From Luzula sylvatica (taxonomy: Eukaryota; Streptophyta; Magnoliopsida; Poales; Juncaceae): DNA of 64,000 nucleotides. Shown here piece after piece: positions 10,250-22,300 of this stretch. Numbering within the stretch: position 1 is the stretch's first letter; every line of letters starts with the position of its first letter. The notes beneath the pieces are model-generated. The model made no database searches and was not told where the DNA came from. It saw only the letters and a program-made list of their open reading frames with translations. Both the position numbers and the translations under genes were made by a program. The DNA lies in the NCBI GenBank assembly GCA_946800325.1, contig OX326956.1, positions 25,456,356 through 25,520,355 on the forward strand, written 5' to 3'.

Positions 10250-13190
10250 ATATAGCGATCTTATATTGGGCTTGCTAATTATCTTATATCGGGCTTAATA
10301 TTTGGGTAGTATTCAGGTGCATATATTAGCAAGTAATATATAGAGTTAATCTGACTTCATTTGAGAATATATATAATTTGCGAAAGAATTAAAACTCCTT
10401 TGAAATTAATTATAGACTCGATTGAGAAAAATGATTCTAGTAAAATTGAAAAAGACCTCTTAAATAAATTATCCCCATTTTTTCTACGTCTATAAATCAT
10501 TTTTGCAAAATTGATCATGCATTTGATTGATTATTTCTTCAGCTAAATTGCATTGATTGCTTTATGTTTCCACAATAAACGCTACTACTTTAACAAATAT
10601 CAATTTTGTGATTCGAATTGCAATCAGAGAAGGCTAACAATTTTGGGCTTTGAATTTAGGACGGACTCTTTCTTAATTACATATAATAGTATAATAGTAT
10701 AATACCAAATAATTTCATTTTTGGAGCCCTTCTCAAATTGGGATCCAAAATCCAGGCCTTACGGGCATAGTTCGCTCCCCTGCATCTGAATATACCATTT
10801 GTGACCTTCGATAGGTGAGGATTACGTTTAGATTTGAATTAAGTAATTAAGAATTTTTAATTGTGTGATCTGGTTAGTATGGTTGAATTTATCCTTGCTT
10901 TTTGGAGAGAAAATATTTATTTAATTTAACGTGGACCGATTGATCTTCTTTTTAATGAGAATCCGTTGGATTGAAGTCAAAGGAAGGGAGAGTAATTTAT
11001 TGGTGCACTTCTTATTAAGTTCTTTTGAATTTGATTATGAATTTATTTAAAGAGAGCGCCTATAGCCATTTTAGTGTTAGCACGTCCGGACACGTGGTAA
11101 TTTAATTTTTTTTTTAATTTGATTGATATAAAATATTATTCATGCAAAGAAATTGTATCTTAAAAAAATATAGCATATATCATATATAAACTTATATCAT
11201 ACATATAACAAGAGATAATGTATTGTATTTACAAAAATATATCATATATGATATATAAACTTATATCATACATATAACAAGAGATAATGTATTGTATTTA
11301 CAAAAATATATCATATATCAGAAACAATAATGTTAGACATCTAGATTTCGCATTTAGATTTTGCGTCTAAATTTTATTTAGAAGTATACATGACAAATCA
11401 CAGTGGATCCACGTCAAATTTTTAAATGAAAAATATATTATGAGAGTTTCAAATTTAATCGTCACGTGTACATTCTGGGACTTCTGGGAGTTGTAACACA
11501 TATAGATATACCATACGTGCGAACAATATAACACTAATTTCAAATATACATGTAAAAATTTATGACATGCATTTAAAAAATATAATACATTTTAAGAAAA
11601 TATAACATACATATAAAATGTATAAATTTGAATGAGTGACATTGCACGTTTTGGAGTGTGAATGAATTGTACAAAATACGATCAAAATAAAATTAAAAAA
11701 AGTTAAATTATCTCGTATCGCTCTAATATTAATGACGATTCGACCGTGCATACTCCATGAGTGTACAATATTTTCATTTCTTTAAAATATTTAGATGGTT
11801 TGGACTGTTTGGTTTACTAATGATGCTTAAGATTTTCATAGACATAATTAATGTTTGTGCACTGAATGTAGTAGCATTTTTACATAATATACATGTTTCA
11901 ATATAAGCAATAGGTAGTGCTAAATATAATGTAATGTATGTAATAATGTATTAAATATGTTTATGTACAACTTAAGTATTTCCGCCTCAAAAGAAACTTC
12001 TTGCTTAAACGTTAATCTATGAAATTGAGTCCCCCATTTGACCTTCAATAACTTAAAAGCCACATATTTTCGTTTGATCAAATCATATATGCAGATTTTA
12101 GAAGAAACTACATAATTACTTGCGAGATTTTTTTTTCCTATGGTTATAAATTTATAATATAGATATTTATTTCGTAAGAATATATAATTATGTACTCAAT
12201 TTTAAAAAAAAATGACTACGTACTTCTGTGTTGTGCACGTCATAATTTTAGTTTTAAATCGGATTGGTTAGTTTTAGAATATTTTTGAAAATCGGATTAT
12301 TTTTCGAATTTTGTACACGACAAAATTCTCCACATTCATATATAATTGAGTTTCATATTGTTATTGTTTCAGTTTAAAAAAAAAATCACATAAATATGTG
12401 AAAATAGATTATGGAAAAAAACCCTAAATTAAATAAATTCTTCCAATATTTATATCTTTCATCAATAACTTTTTTCCCCTAAAATTACAGTGTAGCGTTC
12501 CACTCTACAAGTCATTGCAATAGAACAAAATCATGAAACTATAAAAAAAATCCTCAACAACAAATGAAATCAATTTAAATTGTGGGCCAGTTTGAAACTA
12601 AAAATAATCAACCAAATTAATGTTATTCTATACACAAACCACAAATCATGGATAATGTCCCCATGTTAGTTAAGATAAAACAAATTAACCAGATTTACAA
12701 AGCAATAAAATAAAATAAAAAAAACCTGTAATTGTATCAATTTTTTACATAATTTTGATGAATACAATTCTTTCCAAAATAATTAACAAAAAACCAAAAG
12801 TATCTTAGAAAAATAATTAAATAAGATAATTATCATTCATATAAAATTCCTATATATTTATGTAAATAAGATATATTAATTCCTATATATTTATATAAAA
12901 TAAGATATATTATCTTAACTGCATAAATAATTTCTTTTGCATTAATAACTTGCAAAAAAGTTATCACGGAAGGCATAATTTGTACGTATAGACCGGGTCT
13001 ATTCAAGAATATCCTCCCCTAAGAACAGCATAAATACGCGATAGAAGTGTTAAGTGTGAAGCCCTTCACTGGTAGAAAAACCCCCCATTTCCCATTCAAA
13101 TTCTCCATCCATTCCTCTCCAGATCTGAAAATTCTTCAAGAAATCAAGAAAAATCATGCATAATTGAACGAAATTTAGCTTCAAATTGAC
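10250..13190. other. Spacer, no gene seen
   Basis: About 2.9 kb of AT-rich sequence with no recognisable gene or RNA. It contains a 69-bp tandem duplication (separate entry) and a shorter repeat of TTCCTATATATTTAT..AATAAGATATATTA near 12845-12915. The 63-codon minus-strand frame at 11560-11751 has no family resemblance. Confidence 0.5.
11160..11332. repeat. 69-bp tandem duplication
   Basis: Two adjacent near-identical copies of a unit containing TTATATCATACATATAACAA and GAGATAATGTATTGTATTTA; the period, from equivalent points, is 69 bases. Confidence 0.8.
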
Positions 13191-13191
13191 A

Positions 13192-15404
13192 ATGGAGTTG
13201 TTTTACTACTTAGTGTTTGGGGGTTTATCAGGGGTGGTGGCGTTGCTGGAGCTGAGCAAGTCGAACAAGGATCGAGTGGTGACTACGTCGGCGTTTAACT
13301 CGTTTAAGAACAATTATCTCGTCGTTTATTCTCTAATGATGGGTAATCTCAAGGAACTCGTGTTATTTTCGTGTATTTTTGTTTAATTTTGTCACATTGG
13401 CTTTGATCACAAATGACGAGGTTTGGTTAATAGATCACGGATTCTGATCAAATGGATGAATTTCGGCTTACTGTAATGATAATATGTTCTAAGATTGTAC
13501 AGAAAATCAGTCTGAATACCTATAATTCAGCTAATTAAGACTAGTTTTCTGATGATAATGATGATAAGATTAATCTGAAATACTGAAATTGAGCGGAAGA
13601 ATCTTAAGATTCTTTAAACAGAAAGGATTTATTACTTCATAAAAATTGTAAAAATTTATTGTAATTCATTTTTTTTCTTTTTGTATTAGCTGGTGACTGG
13701 TTGCAAGGACCATACGTGTACTATCTCTACAGCCAATATGGATTTGACAAAGGAGATATTGGCCGTCTTTTCATTGCCGGTTTTGGATCTTCCATGTTAT
13801 TCGGCACCATTGTTGGATCTCTAGCTGACAAACGGTAAATCTATAAAAAATTTCTCCAATTCACAAAATAATGCCCTCTTCGATACAAAATTACTCAATT
13901 CTATAAATTTCCTTTTTCAGAGGTCGAAAAAGGGCATGTATAACATACTGTATAAGCTACATTCTGAGCTGCATCACTAAACATTCACCACAGTATAAAG
14001 TTTTAATGATTGGGCGTATATTAGGAGGAATTTCAACTTCTCTTCTTTTCTCCGCCTTTGAATCATGGCTAGTTGCCGAACACAACAAAGTAATTACTCA
14101 TCCCATAATCTACGGGCTTTCTCGCAAATTTCCCCAAAAAATTCCTGAACTAACTATTTTTTATTTTATTTTTTCAATAGAGAGGATTTGATCCACAATG
14201 GCTCTCTATCACATTCTCAAAGGCAATATTTCTTGGAAACGGATTAGTAGCAATAATGGCAGGACTATTAGGAAATATTCTCGCTGATAATTTAGGGTTC
14301 GGACCCGTCGCGCCTTTCGATGCAGCAGCTTGCATTCTCGCAATCGGAATGGGAATCATAATCCATTCCTGGACCGAAAATTACGGAGACTCCTCAGAAA
14401 ACCAGGATTTGATTTCCCAGTTTAAACTCGCTGGTAGAGCCATCGCTGCAGGTTTCTCCCTTACAATCTTACATCCATAACCCTGCAAAAACTTATATTA
14501 ACAATTTCTATACAGATGAAAAGATTGCATTGTTGGGTGCAATACAGTCATTATTCGAAGGGTCGATGTACACGTTTGTTTTCTTATGGACCCCTGCATT
14601 AAGTCCAAATGACGAAGAGATCCCTCATGGGTTTATATTCGCGACTTTTATGCTTTCTTCTATGTTAGGAAGCTCCATTGCTTCGAAATTAATGTCGCGT
14701 GGAAAACTCAAAGTCGAAAGCTACATGCAAATAGTCTTTACTATTTCTGGTTTCACTTTCCTTCTCCCTGTTCTCGTCACTGTAAGCCTTCATTTTTTTA
14801 ATTACAAAAGTACCCCTACATTATTTACAATTAATTATATATTTTTTAATTAGCTTTTGGTGACATCGTCGACGGAGAAAGGTGGAGGTATATCTTTTGG
14901 GGGTTCTATACAACTCATTGGATTTTGTGTATTTGAATCTTGCGTTGGAATATTTTGGCCATCGATAATGAAAATGAGGTCGCAATATATTCCCGAAGAG
15001 GCGAGAAGCACAATCATGAATTTCTTCAGAATTCCTCTGAATATATTCGTCTGTGTCGTGCTTTACAATGTAAGTGATTTAAATAACTATTTTATTTTAG
15101 TGAAATTTCATATATACCCCTAAATAATGTTATAATATAATTGAAGGTGAATGCATTTCCTATTACGATTATGTTTGGGATGTGTTCGATTTTTCTCTTC
15201 ATGGCTTCGGTGTTGCAAAGACGCCTCATGGTCGTCGCTGTCTCCGAGAGTAAATCAAGTATGTTCTTTTCTCCTTTATTTTATTTTTTATTTTTTTAAG
15301 ATTTAAATAATTTTTGTTTGTTGATATGAATTTATTTTGGTGAATTAGAAGAAGATTGGATCGACTCTGAGAAAGTTGGCGAAAAAGAGCTTCTGACAGT
15401 CTAA
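13192..15404 (+). CDS. MFSD5: MFSD5 / molybdate-anion-transporter-like MFS protein, 8 exons
   Basis: Spliced gene predicted as eight coding exons: 13192-13342, 13690-13834, 13921-14089, 14181-14451, 14516-14781, 14854-15069, 15147-15258 and 15349-15404. Every junction has GT and AG and keeps frame, giving 461 residues, the usual family length. The product is a polytopic major-facilitator carrier related to the algal molybdate transporter MOT2 and animal MFSD5. Recognised stretches include GDWLQGPYVYYLY after intron 1, ADKRGRKRA, the FSAFESWLVAEHNK block at the end of exon 3, and FLWTPALSPNDEEIPHGF in exon 5. The start is the ATG of MELFYYLVFGG. The C-terminal tail after the last helix is hydrophilic and short. 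Substrate assignment is by family only. TIM23 lies tail to tail downstream. Confidence 0.93.
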
Positions 15405-16029
15405 ATTGTCTATAATAGTTTTCAATAAGAAAATATAAATTTTGTTTATATCATAATATAGAGTATATAGAGTCAGGCTTAAATGGTTTTGTCGAAAGCT
15501 ACAAAAATGTTAATTCAATGTTTACATTTTCTATTTCTTTTCTTCTTTTAATAATAAATAGTATATTTGGTATGAATAATGAATGTTTATGTAATGAAGG
15601 TTAAGTAATATTTTTTAATATGCAACATTTTTTTATATGAATGATTAAATAATGCTGTAAAAGAATTGGATGGATTGAGAAAATAAAAAATACCAGTCAA
15701 TTAAATAATAATGCGTAATAGCGAAAATCACACGGCTATTTCGCAACATAAAACATCGAAAAATACCATCACCGAGACCAAATAAAAATAATTTTATTTT
15801 TCATTCACAAAATTTGCAATGATGATCTAAGCCCTCAAGCAGGCAATAAATTTGTAAATTATAATATAAAATATAATATAGTAACAAAAAAATGCTGTAT
15901 CAATTATTAAAGCCATGCCATATAATAGCAAATACGAAGCTCAGCACCAGAGCAATCCCACGAAAATGTTTGCCAAAACCCTAAATAAGTAAAAAGAACA
16001 AAAATTTAGAATCGATTCGAACCGAAACC
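15405..16029. other. Convergent 3' flanks of MFSD5-like gene and TIM23
   Basis: About 625 bases between two convergent stop codons. It must hold both 3' UTRs and poly(A) signals. Nothing else is seen. Confidence 0.6.
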
Positions 16030-16688
16030 CTATATGGGCACGTATCTCTTCGCAGCTTGCTTCCCCGCAACCGCTGCACCGACGAGCAATCCTCCGATCG
16101 CACCGGCAATGGCTGCGGATCTGGGTCCATTCGCCGCTTTAAAAACCGCGCCGGTTCCTAATCCCGCGACCACGCTGTTTATCCAATCATCCCTGTTTCA
16201 AGCACGATCAAATCGGTGAAATCAAATCATTTTATCAGACAAATTAAACGAATTGAATGTGAAATTTCAAATTACCTGTCACGAACGGCGACCATGCCGC
16301 TCTCCATACCAGCATAAAGCAATCCAATGGTACCGAGTTTATTCGCAAACCTTCTACCATCCTGTCCACAGGAGTTGAGAACTCGATTGAGCCTGAGCTT
16401 GAGAGTTTCGCCACTCTCTGCAGCCTGCACGGCACGACGAAGGCCCACGGCAGCGCCGCCAGTGGCGCCGGAGAGATACCCGATGCCTGTGTAGTAGGTG
16501 AGATTCTCACCCCATGAACGGCGCTGAGCAATTGATTCCTCCTGGAACAGATACTCCGGCGATGTCGGTAGATCGTATAAGTTCTTATAAGGGATGTTTA
16601 GGTCTTGGTACGGATTGTAAAGTCGCCGACCAGATTCAGAGCGGTTATCTCGGTCATTCTGGCCGTCAAGAAATCTCGGATCCGCCAT
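16030..16688 (-). CDS. TIM23: TIM23, mitochondrial inner-membrane import channel subunit, 2 exons
   Basis: Minus-strand gene with exon 1 at 16688-16276 and exon 2 at 16192-16030, separated by an 83-base GT..AG intron; 191 residues. TIM23 is the presequence-translocase channel of the inner mitochondrial membrane, working with TIM17, TIM50 and the PAM motor. The N-terminal half is hydrophilic ([10 protein letters not shown]..) with the family pattern [18 protein letters not shown]. The Tim17/Tim23/Tim22 domain follows: glycine-rich membrane segments from [18 protein letters not shown] through [20 protein letters not shown], then in exon 2 [20 protein letters not shown]. The C-terminus is KRYVPI. 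Length matches plant TIM23 (about 188 residues). The start ATG is the first in frame. Which TIM23 paralogue this is cannot be decided. Confidence 0.95.
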
Positions 16689-17072
16689 TTATTAGGGTTT
16701 TCTTCCTTGATCTCGGCTAACTTGATTAGGGTTTCCTTTGATTTTAGGGATGATTTGCGGTTTGGAAGGTTTGAGAGAGGGAGATGAAGAAGGCGGCGAA
16801 GAATGGCGACGGAGGAGGGTTTGCGTGATTTTTACAAAGAGATCCTTGGATGTAAAGAGAGAGTACGAAATAAATTCTTTGGTATTTTACGAATATAACC
16901 CTGTGTTGTGCAATACGGGGTTATATTTGGAAATGTGTTCGTATGATTATTTTATTTCTTTGCGGGGAGGGAATCTGAGAATATTCAAGTCAAACTTTTC
17001 ATGTAGTTTCTTGTACTTTTTATCACAAAAGTAGCTCAATTTATCTTTTCTAAATTAAAATAAAATAGATTT

Positions 17073-17096
17073 AGCCCAATAAGGCCCAATTGGGCT
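17073..17096 (-). promoter_or_regulatory. Cluster of three site II (TGGGCY) motifs upstream of TIM23
   Basis: AGCCCA (17073-17078), GGCCCA (17083-17088) and TGGGCT (17091-17096) lie within 24 bases, about 385 bases upstream of the TIM23 start. Site II elements TGGGCC/T are known TCP-binding sites enriched in promoters of plant nuclear genes for mitochondrial proteins. The assignment to TIM23 is inferred from position. Confidence 0.55.
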
Positions 17097-17099
17097 ACC

Positions 17100-17685
17100 G
17101 TTTTCAGATGTAAAATAGTAGGCACTAGCAATATCCGCGCAATAATTACGCAGAAACTTCATACCCTTTTTTTTTTACATATTTTTTTGTATAATTTATT
17201 TAAATATAATTTGCGGAGTACGTTTAAACTCAATTATATAATCATAATATATATTTGCAAATATATAGATGTCAATAAATAATTATATAGTTATAATTTT
17301 GTCTATTATAATTGATAAATGTTCATAATTATATAAAGGTTCATAAAATTTGTCTATATAGATGTCAATAATTTTGTCTATTATAATTATATAATCATTC
17401 TATAATTAATAAATGTTCATAAAATTTGTCTATTATGAATATATGCATTATAATTAATAAAGATTCATGGAATTGGTCCATCATTATAAATTCAAATCAA
17501 ATAAATAAAATATATCATGTCATAATTTAAACAAATAAAAAAAATCGTGAACAATACACCTAAAACCGAAATATATATTTAAAATGTCATCCATTAACAT
17601 AAAAAATATCAATGTTTTTAAAAAAAAAACACAATTATTAATTATATCATAAGAAATTAATAATTAAGTCATAGTTTAATACGGG
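17100..17685. other. AT-rich spacer
   Basis: No gene. Contains loosely repeated words such as GTTCATAAAATTTGTCTAT and ATAGATGTCAATAA near 17260-17480, a low-grade tandem pattern. Confidence 0.45.
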
Positions 17686-17689
17686 GATT

Positions 17690-17985
17690 ATATATGGAGC
17701 CCCAATAATACAAAAATAACATCCTTGATGAGGCGACAAGAGAGTATTAAGTAGGTTGATTGGTATTATTGATTGTCTCATTTAATGATTTAATTGATCG
17801 TTTAATTGAATTGACACATCAATTAAAATTTACTAATATTAATATATTATAAATTATTGATGTGTTAATTAAATGTGTCAATTAACATTTAATTGAGTCA
17901 ATTAGAAAGGTTAATCAATTCAATTTGTCACCTCATCAAGAATATTGTGATGAGTTTGGGGACAAATTATATTTTTCTTTCATAC
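17690..17985. repeat. Imperfect palindrome, probable MITE
   Basis: The arms match in inverted orientation around CTTGATGAGGCGACAA (left) and TTGTCACCTCATCAAG (right). The similarity extends outward to CCCCAA on the left and inward through AATTGACACATCAATTAA. The centre is near 17838. I found no convincing target duplication, so the superfamily is open. Confidence 0.55.
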
Positions 17986-18137
17986 ATGATTATAATTTGG
18001 ATTGCAATATAAACAAAACCAAAAAAATATAAAAAAAAAAAATAGTGACACGTGTCACTTTTTTTGTAACATGTTCAAAATTATAACTATAGAATAGAAT
18101 GATTTGCATTTGCATATTAACTCTTCAAAATAATTTT

Positions 18138-18237
18138 GGGGAATTCTTCAAAAACTCCCTAATTTTTTTGAATATTATGAAAAATTCCCTATGTCTTTAG
18201 ATTTCCTAAAAAAAAACCCTATATTTTTGGTCTTCTC

Positions 18238-18272
<35 letters not shown>

Positions 18273-18881
18273 TCCAATATTTTTAGATTCTCTCAAAAAT
18301 CACTTATCTTTTTGTTATGATTTTGAATATGATCATTAATCTTTTTTCAAAATTTTATTTTATAAATATCCATAATTTAATACATAGATATTAAAAATAC
18401 AAAAATAAATAATACATAAATATTAAAATATTATAATAAATAATACATAGATATTACAATATTATTATAAATAATACACAGAAATTAAAATATTATATTA
18501 AATAATACATAAATATTAAAATATTAATAATTGTTGAAAATGATATTTTAATATCAATATATTATTTATTATAATATTTTAATATCATATATTATTTATT
18601 TTTTCACAATTTTTTAATTTTTTATAATAGTTTAATGTCTGTTTATTATTTATTAAATTATAAAGATTTACAATATAAAACTATTGGAGTATAATGATTA
18701 TTTTGAAAAAAATATAACAAAAGATAGGATTTTTTTTGGGGAATTTAAAAATGTTGGGTGGGGTTTAGAAGAAGCAAAATATATATGAGTTTTTTTAGGG
18801 AATTCAAAAAAGATAGGTCGGAAAAATCAGGGGTTTTTTCATAATTTGCAGAAAATTTAGGGAATTTTTGAAGAATTCTCC
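18138..18881. mobile_element. MITE with 9-bp target duplication, contains poly-C run
   Basis: Terminal inverted repeats GGGGAATTCTTCAAAAACTC (left) and the complement of GAATTTTTGAAGAATTCTCC (right), about 744 bp. Flanks are AATAATTTT (18129-18137) and AATAATTTA (18882-18890), a 9-bp duplication with one mismatch, which suggests the Mutator superfamily. The interior is AT-rich with internal inverted words (TAATATTTTAATAT) and a run of about 31 C at 18240-18270. No open frame. Confidence 0.75.
18240..18270. repeat. Homopolymer run of about 31 C
   Basis: Uninterrupted C tract inside the MITE at 18138-18881. The minus strand could form G-quadruplexes. Run length in an assembly is uncertain. Confidence 0.9.
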
Positions 18882-19008
18882 AATAATTTATTATCAAAAA
18901 GAGGAATCGGCATTCATTCTTGCAAAGTCAGTACTTGTTGCAATGCCATGCCAAGCGCTGTAATTCTCGGGCTGGTGGCAAATATGAAAAAGAGAAGAAA
19001 CTGTTATC

Positions 19009-19335
19009 TGTTAGGTATTAGATATACCTGACCTTGATTTCTCACTCAATTTACTAACCTCACAATTATAAGAAGAAGAAATGGAAGAAAAATACTTGAA
19101 TTATACTATTTCGTGTACAGTACAAGTGTCTTTTAATCAATAATCATATCCATCCCCAACTAGCTTACAATCTCTTATATAGAGAGATAACCACTTATAC
19201 CACTAAGTGTGATTTCCCACTAACTAAACTAATAATTGTTTAGACTCGGTTCATGATTCTATCATGGACTGTAATACATATATACATAACAACCCCTAAA
19301 ATATATATTTACACAATAACCCTTATATCATGACA
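19009..19335 (-). repeat. 3' LTR of element A
   Basis: 327 bp. Carries the minus-strand TATA-like TATATAAG at 19174-19181. Identical to the other LTR apart from a single-base indel in a T run (GATTTCCC versus GATTTTCCC). Confidence 0.95.
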
Positions 19336-19363
19336 ATAGCCTCTCCTTAAAACCTTGCTCCGA

Positions 19364-22300
19364 TCAAGGTTTAAACATCGGAAAACGTGCGATCAAATCA
19401 TCATAGTCTTCCCACGTAGCATCATCATCGGGAAGGTTGGACCAACGAACAAGAAGTTGCACATCGGCCGAATTGCCTTTCTTCACCAAACGGCGGTCAA
19501 GCACCGCCACCGGTTCAACTTGGAGCAGACCATCATGTCCCACTAATGGAAGTGTAGGTACCGGTATCTTGTTCGCACCGAGTTTGCGTTTTAATTGGGA
19601 GACGTGAAAAACCGGGTGAATCAAGGATCCGGGTGGAAGGTTGAGCTTGTACGCGACTTCACCAATTTTTTCCAAAACTTCGAATGGCCCATAAAAACGA
19701 GAATGTAATTTCGTACCTTTACTCAAGGTGAGCGATGTTTGTCGGTATGGTTGCAATTTGAGGTACACCCAATCCCCTTCTTCAAATGTACGATCACTCC
19801 TATTTCGATCCGCATAAGTCTTCATTCGCTCTTGAGCCTTTGCTAAATTATCCTTAATAATTTGCAAAGCGTGATGACGATCGCGCAACCATTCATCCAA
19901 AACGGCCACTCGAGAAGTAGGACTCGACCCTAATTCCACGCTAGGAGGTTTGTACCCGTAAAGAGCTTCAAACGGGCTACATTGAAGGGCCGTGTGGAAC
20001 TTCGAATTATACCACCATTCGGCTTGAGCCAACCAAAAACTCCATTTCCGCGTAACGTTAGCGATCATACACCGAAGATACGTCTCTAGGCATTGGTTGA
20101 CACGTTCGGTTTGACCATCCGTTTGAGGGTGATAGGATGTACTCATTTGTAGTTGAGTACCATGAAGCTTGAATAATTCTTTCCAAAACGAAGAAGTAAA
20201 AATTTTATCGCGGTCACTCACAATCGCTTTGGGTATCCCATGTAGTTTGCACACATTATCGAAAAACACCTTTGCAACATGTTGAGCCGTAAACGGATGA
20301 GAAAGAGCAATAAAATGTGCATACTTAGTAAGGCGGTCCACCACCACCAAAATAGTATCTCGCCCATTTGACTTGGGAAGTTGCGTGATAAAATCCATAC
20401 TAATACAACTCCATGCTTCTTTTGGAATCGGAAGAGGTTGGAGCAATCCCGGTTTTGCCATATGCTCATTTTTATTACGTTGACAAATATCGCATTCGGA
20501 CACATACACTTGTATGTCGCGGCGCATGCCGACCCAAAAGAAACTTCTCTTCACGCGTTGGTATGTACCGAGGATACCCGAATGCCCGCCTTCGGCCGAG
20601 TCGTGTAATGCCGAAATCACCTTGTGTCGTAAGGCGGTACTCGCACCGATACACACGCGCCCTTGGAAACGTAAAATACCACCTTGAAACTCATAGTCAT
20701 GGAAGTCACTATTGTTAATAACAACGCCTTCTAGAACCCGCTTGAAATAGTCATCGTTGGCATAAGAGTCCTCCACTTCTCGATACCATCCCGGTACCGT
20801 AATACTTAACTCGTGAAACTCGCCCATATCACAACCAACATTGCGCGGAATGCGAGACAAACCGTCGGCCACTTTGTTCTCAACACCTTTTTTATATTGA
20901 ATTACGTAATCAAAGCCTAATAACTTGGTGAGGCCTTTGTGTTGGAGTTGCGTTTGGACCCGGCCCTCGAGCAAAAATTTGAGGCTTTCATGATCCGTTT
21001 TGATAATAAATCGATGACCCAAAAGGTAATGCCTCCATTTATCTACCGCCAACAAAACCGCAAGCAATTCCTTTTCATATGTGGATCGCCCCAAATTTCG
21101 CAAACTTAACCCTTTGCTAAGTGGACGCCCGTCTTGCATGAGTACCGCGCCAATACCGTACCCACTCGCATCCGTCTCAATAACAAATTCTCTCGTAAAA
21201 TCCGGTAAGCCAAGAACCGGAGTTGTTGACATTGCGATTTTAAGTTTATTGAAAGCGTCGTCCGCCTCGTTGCCCCAAAAGAACCCATCCTTTTTTAGAA
21301 GCTCGGTGAGAGGTTTTGCAATAATACCATAACCTTTGACAAATTTGCGATAGTAACCCGTGAGTCCCAAAAACCCACGCAACTCTTTCAAGGTCTTCGG
21401 TTTAGGCCATCGAAGCATGGCTTCAACTTTCGTCGGATCGGTTTGAACACCATGGCAAGAAATAATGTGCCCAAGGTATTCGATAGACTCCGCTTCGAAC
21501 TCGCATTTTGATGCTTTGACAAAGAGTTTGTGCGTTTTTAAAATAGCCAACACTGTTTCTAAATGAGCCATGTGCTCCGCATGATTCTTACTATACACCA
21601 AAATATCATCAAAAAAAACCAAAACAAATTTGCGTAATTGATGGTGAAAGATGGTGTTCATGAGCGCTTGGAATGTCGAAGGGGCATTGGTTAATCCAAA
21701 TGGCATGACGAGAAACTCATAGTGGCCCGAATGAGTTTTGAATGCCGTTTTAAACACATCATCATCATGCATTCTAATTTGATGATATCCTGATCGCAAA
21801 TCCAATTTCGAGAAAACCTTGGCGTCTTTAAGTTCATCTAATAAGTCGTCGATAATTGGAATCGGGTATTTATCCTTGATTGTAACCGAATTTAATTGTC
21901 GGTAATCCACACACAACCGCCATGTACCATCCTTCTTACCCACTAAAATAGCCGGTGAAGCAAAAGGGCTTTTGCTATTACGAATGAGACCACTTTGCAA
22001 CATTTCGCGAATGACGCGTTCAATTTCCTCTTTTTGGAAATGTGAATACCGATAAGGACGGAGTTGAACGGGTTTAGAATTTTCTTGAAGAGGAATAACA
22101 TGATCACTACTTCTTTTTGGGGGAAGAATACTGGGGCTTTGAAAAAGTTCTGTATATTTGAACAGTAACTTTTCCAAGGCAGTGGTCGTGGGTTTGGGTT
22201 TGGGTTGTATAACGGATGCGGATTTAGTGTTAATGGTTGTGGAACCAATACCAAAAAGCTGGAATTCAGAAGTGGGTTTGTGATCAAAAACTGGGAAAAG

